This document shows positions 59,208 through 64,000 of a stretch of DNA of 64,000 bases, in pieces. The notes under the pieces were generated by a model. It was not told the origin of the DNA. It did not search any database and saw only the letters and a list, made by a program, of their open reading frames with translations. Position 1 is the first letter of the stretch. Every line of letters starts with the position of its first letter. The translations under genes were made by a program, and so were the position numbers. Source of the DNA: Phragmites australis (lineage: Eukaryota; Streptophyta; Magnoliopsida; Poales; Poaceae); assembly GCF_958298935.1 (NCBI RefSeq), contig NC_084932.1, positions 21,369,501 to 21,433,500 of the forward strand. Reading direction: 5' to 3'.

Positions 59208-60299
59208 ATGGCTGACATCACGAACAAGGAGTTCGCTGAGCTGAGTGCTGATGGCCGCAACTATCTCACTTGGGCATCGGATGTTTGGATTGTACTGGGA
59301 GCAAAAAGGCTCCGCGCTGCAATTGGCCTGGGAACAAGTAGTACGATTGTTCCCACAGAGGATGAGAATGATCAAGCACTTCATTTTCTCCGCCATCATC
59401 TCTCTCCCACTTTGAAGGATGAGTATATGGTAGTGACCAACGCTAAGGCACTATAGGACGCACTGAAGGAGCGTTTTGAGCGCCTTAAGTACACCATCAA
59501 GCCTCTAGCAGAGCAAGAATGAGTGCGGCTCCATTTCTGTGACTTTAAGCATGTCAAAGAGTACAACTCCGTGCTGCACTATATATGCACACTACTGTAT
59601 CTCTGTGGGAAAGAGAACACAGAAGAGGAGAAAATTGAGAAGACTCTCTCCACTTTCCACCCGAATGCGGCAGAATCCGCACGCAATCACCGTCAATCAA
59701 ATTACAAGATGTATTCAGAATTGATTGATGAGTTGCAACTCAATGAAGTTCATGACGAAGTCATAAACAAGAACTTCTTATCCTAGCCGCAAGGAAGGAG
59801 TAGTGGACTAGAAGTCAATCAACTCTCTTTCAAAGTGCGCAAGATCCGCAATAAGAAGCGGGAGAAGGGAGGAAAGAAAGTGGTGACAAGCAAAGTCAAG
59901 CCTAGTGATGATAATGGCAAGACAAAGAAAGAAGTCAAGCCTTATGGTGAGCAGAACCAGACATGCTTTAAGTGCGGTGTTTGGGGCCATTGGTCCCGCA
60001 TCTGCAAAGCACCTAAGCATGTTGTGGAAGCATTCCAGAAGAAGAAGAATGAGCAGCCAGAAGCACACCTCACCATTGCAGTGGGGATGAAAGAGGACAA
60101 AGCAGTCGAAGTTGAAAGGGATGCATCTCACATGGAAGTTGATGACGCTCCCCCAATGACTGTAAAAGGCCCCACAAAGGATGATGCAGAGGCCTCCACT
60201 TTGCCCTCTTCCACTGCCATAGTAGATGCCGAAATGAATGAAGCGGAAAACAAAGCCATTGAAGATGAAGTGGCCAGATGTTTCGCAGACTCTATTTAG
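59208..60299 (+). pseudogene. copia gag
   Basis: ATG at 59208: MADITNKEFAELSADGRNY, a copia-type gag N-terminus, then the UBN2-like gag core, a Lys-rich linker and one CCHC zinc knuckle (CFKCGVWGHWSRIC, about 59968-60009), ending in an acidic tail and TAG 60297-60299. In-frame stops at 59454 (in AL*DALKERF), 59519 (in QE*VRLHFCDF) and 59784; the first two stand where Trp is normal, as TGG to TAG/TGA changes would give. One frame otherwise. Gag would form the particle and bind the RNA. Confidence 0.85.
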
Positions 60300-60475
60300 A
60301 ATTAGAGTAATTAGCCATTTATTTAGTTAGTTGCTGAATTTAGGAGGATTGAATAAATGTAAGCTCTAGAAGAGCGGATCTTAGCTGCAAATAATTTTTT
60401 GATAGTATATATAAAGTATTTAGTCTTTGTGCTACCTTCTTGCATGTGAATGATTGAATGCTTTATTTATAGAAT

Positions 60476-63400
60476 ATGTGTGGCGCCCGCATGGAGGAAG
60501 TGTGTCTTGTGGATAGTGGAACCACAAATACAATCTTAAGAGAAAAGAAGTATTTCCATTCTATCAGAAATAGCTCTGAAAAAGTGATGACTGTCACTGG
60601 TAGTGATAAATGCATAGTTGGATCTAGAAGAGTCACAGTCACACTACCTATGAGAACTACTTTGCACATTGAAGAAGCATTGTTGTACCCTGAATCTACA
60701 AGGAATATCTTAAGTTTTAAAGACATTCGAGCTAACAGTTTCCATATAGAAACTGGTGAAGAAGATGATAGGGAGTACCTATACATCACTAAGCATGATA
60801 GTGAAGAAAGAATATTAGAAAAACTTCCCTCCATGAGCAGTGGCTTGTACTACACTCGTATTAGAGCACCTGAAGTGTTCACTACCTTAAAGACTGTATT
60901 CCGTAGTGCGGAATTATTCTCCCTATGGCATGATAGATTAGGTCACCCTAGTCTTAGAATGATGAGGAACATAATTACTAACTCACAAGGTCATGGCATA
61001 AATGTGAAGAATTTTCCGAATCATGAAGATTTTGTATGCCTTGCATGTGCTACCGGAAAATTAATAGTGAGACCATCTGTCTTGAAGGTATAGGATGAAA
61101 TCCCTGCATTCCTGGACAGAATCTAGGGGGATATTTGTGGTCCTATTCAGCCGCTTTCTGGCCCGTTTTGGTACTTTATGGTGTTAATAGACGCGTCCTC
61201 GAAGTGGTCGCATGTATGTTTATTATCTACCCGTAACCACGCCTTTGTAAAGTTGATCTTGCAGATCATACAAATCAGGTATAATTTTTCGGATCATCGA
61301 GTGAAGTCCATTAGAATGGACAACACTGGAGAATTTACTTCGAAAGCGTTCGATGATTATTGCACTGGCATGGGGATTAAAGTTGAACATTTTGTACCGC
61401 ATGTCCACACCCAGAATGGACTAGCCGAAGCACTGATCAAGAGAATAAAGTTCATTGCTAGACCGTTGTTGCAGCACTGTAATATGCCTGCTACATGTTG
61501 GGGACATGCAGTCTTGCATGCAGCTGCCCTCATTAATTACAGACCCTCCTCCTACAACATCCATTCACCCATGCAACTATTGCAAGGGGTGATCCCGAAG
61601 ATTTTCCATTTACGCAAATTTGGATGTATGGTTTATGTGCCGATACCGCCGCCACAGCGGACTGCTATGGGGCCTTTGCGGAAAGTTGGAATCTATGTCG
61701 ATTATGAGACTGCATCCATAATCTGATATTTAGAACCAGCAACTGAAAATCTGCATACGGCCCACTTCGCTGACTGCATTTTTGATGAAAATAATTTTCC
61801 ATCATTAGGGGGAGGAAATAAACCCTTATATGAGAAATGCCAGGAAAGTATATGGCAGGCTGAAGGAATTGCGGCACATGATCCTCGCACTAGTGAAGCA
61901 AATGATGAAGTACAGAAAATCATCGACTTACAGAAATTAGCAAACAATCTACCTGATCATTTTTGTGATTTGAAGAGCGTGACTAAGTCACATGTGCCTG
62001 CACGCAATGCACCGGAGAGGGTGGAAGTACCAAAAGAAGGTATCCCTCATCTTGTCCTAGGAGCTCCAAAAAATAATAAAAGGACAAGAAATCTGGTTAC
62101 TCAAGTCCCAAATAGCCGGAGACATCTGGCGAAAGTGGGAAATGATAGCTTACCACGGCCGATCACAAAAGTGCCCCAAAGGAAAAAGAAGGGGAGCCAG
62201 TTGAGACCTAGCGATGGTATGGAACCTCAGAAAGTAGGCATACCAGATTTGAATCTTCCCATGTAGGAAGAAACCAGCGAAAATGCATGCATTGAAATTG
62301 ACGCTGGTAAACTAAAGGCCCTTGCCCCAAATCATGAAGAGCAAGATGAAGAAGCACCTGAAAGTGCAGCCCATGATGAAATAGCAATAAACTATGTGAA
62401 TTTAGGGGAATCCTGGAATAGAGCAACCACGATAGTCGACACATACTTCGTAAACAAAATTGCCACAGTCATAGATCATGACCCTAAGCCTGCATCGCTC
62501 GCTGAATGTAGAATGAGGTCAGATTGGAAAGACTGGCAGAAGGCAATAACGGCTGAACTGTTGTCCCTGAATAAAAAGAGATCTTTGGGCCAGTATGCCG
62601 CACACCTTCCCACATCAAACCAGTGGGATACAAGTGGGTTTTTGTTCGTAAGAGGAATGAAAGGAATGAAATTGTGAGGTACAAAGCACGACTAGTGGCA
62701 CAAGGTTTCACTCAACGACTAGGCGTTGATTATGAAGAAACCTATTCCCCAGTGATGGGCGGAATTACCTTTAGATATTTAATCTCGATGGCAGTCAACC
62801 TAGAATTGAAAATGAAGTTAATGGATATGTGACCGCATATCTTTATGGGAGCCTAGATTCGGACATTTATAGGAAGGTACTTGAAGGAATACCATTGCCG
62901 AATCAGGATAGAGGAAATAGACACCTTTATAGCGTACAATTGAAGAAGTCGCTGTATGGGTTGAAACAGTCAGGTAGAATGTGGTACAATCATTTGAGTG
63001 AATTTCTTGGAATACGAGGCTACACAAATAGTACAGATTGTCCTTGTGTATTCATAAGAAGATCCCAAAATGGATTTTGCATAATATCTGTATATGTAGA
63101 TGATCTAAATATCATCGGTACAGAAGAAGGTATTGAAGAAGCAAGTTCATACCTAAAGTCTGAATTCGAAATGAAAGATTTGGGTAAAACCAAATTCTGC
63201 TTGGGCCTGCAACTAGAGCATATGGAAGATGGAATCTTTGTACATCAGTCAAACTACACTCAGAAGGTGTTAGAGCGGTTTGGTTTTGAAAAATTATTTC
63301 CCGCTAAAACCCCCATGGTCGGAAGATCATTACAAGCATATCAAGATCCCTATAGACCTAGAGAAGAGGGGGAGGAAGTATTGGGACCGGAATTCCCATA

Positions 63401-64000
63401 CTTAAGTGCAATAGGTGCGTTGATGTATCTGGCTAATTGCACTAGGCCAGATATAGCATTTGCAGTAAACCTACTTGCACGATATAGTGCAAAGCCCACT
63501 AAAAGACACTGGAAAGGCTTGAAGGATATTCTGCGCTACTTGCAAGGTAGCAAGGATATGGGCCTGTTCTACAGAAAGAATCAGGATCTAAGTCTTGTTG
63601 GATACGTGGATGCTGGGTACGTGTCAGACCCACATACAGCGAAATCACAGACTGGCTATGTTTTCCTATGTGGTGGAACTGCAATTTCCTGGAAATCGTC
63701 GAAGCAAAGTCTTGTATCTATTTCGACGAACCACTCAGAAATAATAGCTCTATATGAAGCCGCACGAGAATGCGCATGGCTTAGAAGAGTGATCAATCAT
63801 GTCCAGTAGTCATGTGGCTTGAATACTACTAACACCCCTACCATTATCTATGAAGATAATGCTGCATATATTGCACAAGTGCAAATGGGACATGTGAAAA
63901 GTAACTTAACGAAGCATATCAACCCCAAGTTCTTTTATGCTCATGAATTGCATAAGATGAACGAAATAAAGGTAATGCATACAAAGTCGTGTGAGAATCT
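60476..64000 (+). pseudogene. copia pol: protease, integrase, RT, RNase H (partial)
   Basis: The aspartic protease has LVDSGTTNTIL (about 60510). The integrase zinc domain has WHDRLGHPS and CLACATGK (60925-61065), and the core has MDNTGEFTSKAFDDY and HTQNGLAEALIKR (61315-61450). A variable linker precedes RT: YKWVFVRKRNE, YKARLVAQGFTQRLGVDYEE, SLYGLKQSGRMWYNHL, YVDDLNIIG (catalytic YVDD about 63090). RNase H: GYVDAGYVSD and SWKSSKQSLVSIS (63600-63720), continuing to the window edge. Lesions include stops at 61091, about 61122, 61724 and 62264, a frameshift near 62600 and a frameshift at about 62830 (MDM|TAYLYG). The order integrase before RT defines copia. Confidence 0.88.

Larger units (their letters stand above)
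57690..64000 (+). mobile_element. Ty1/copia LTR retrotransposon (3' end outside window)
   Basis: 5' LTR (57690-57927), primer-binding region, a long leader, gag and pol in copia order (protease, integrase, RT, RNase H). The window ends inside the RNase H/3' region, so the 3' LTR and the right target duplication cannot be seen. Multiple stops and frameshifts show it is not autonomous. Confidence 0.9.

Overview
The window is a grass (Poaceae) nuclear segment. Its gene families (TPD1-like secreted peptides, LRR receptor-like proteins, long-chain acyl-CoA synthetase), the intron-rich plant gene structure and the dense nesting of CACTA, Ty3/gypsy, Ty1/copia, LINE and hAT elements all point to a large plant genome. 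Panicoid grass is my guess from general resemblance of the repeats, not something the sequence proves.

Layout. 1-3455: a small unrecognised reading frame and a CACTA-like element. 3456-6477: a decayed LRR receptor-like protein gene. 6781-13642: a GC-rich poly(A) retroposon with a 17-bp target duplication, itself split by a 5.2-kb CACTA element (family A, 'cacaggcggtt' repeats) that carries a broken TNP1/C48-protease gene. 13900-18286: two hAT elements, LINE tails and an intron-bearing long-chain acyl-CoA synthetase pseudogene on the minus strand, followed by a near-identical 610-bp tandem duplication. 18.3-23.2 kb: repeat-derived non-coding DNA.

23353-27801 plus 43843-43936: a tandem family of three TPD1-like genes. 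Two are intact; the third is cut in two by a 16-kb CACTA element (family B, 'atcagtgccggtt' repeats, target duplication AAG). That CACTA holds a C48-protease remnant and is itself interrupted by a 14.5-kb Ty3/gypsy element (LTRs 28313-29803 and 41294-42766, target duplication GATCC). The gypsy element has gag, protease, RT, two RNase H domains and integrase in the sense direction, and an intron-containing antisense gene between pol and the 3' LTR.

44055-57355: CACTA family C ('attagtgacgggt' repeats): a 683-bp mini-element with target duplication CAT, then a large element with TNP2 and TNP1/C48 genes whose leader and last-exon blocks are repeated. A 909-bp solo LTR (duplication CAAGG) sits inside the TNP2 gene. 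57690-64000: a Ty1/copia element whose 5' LTR, gag and most of pol are present; its 3' end lies outside the window.

The only genes that look functional are the two TPD1-like genes. Almost everything else is transposon sequence or host genes broken by transposons. Most element boundaries rest on terminal repeats plus matching target duplications read directly from the sequence.
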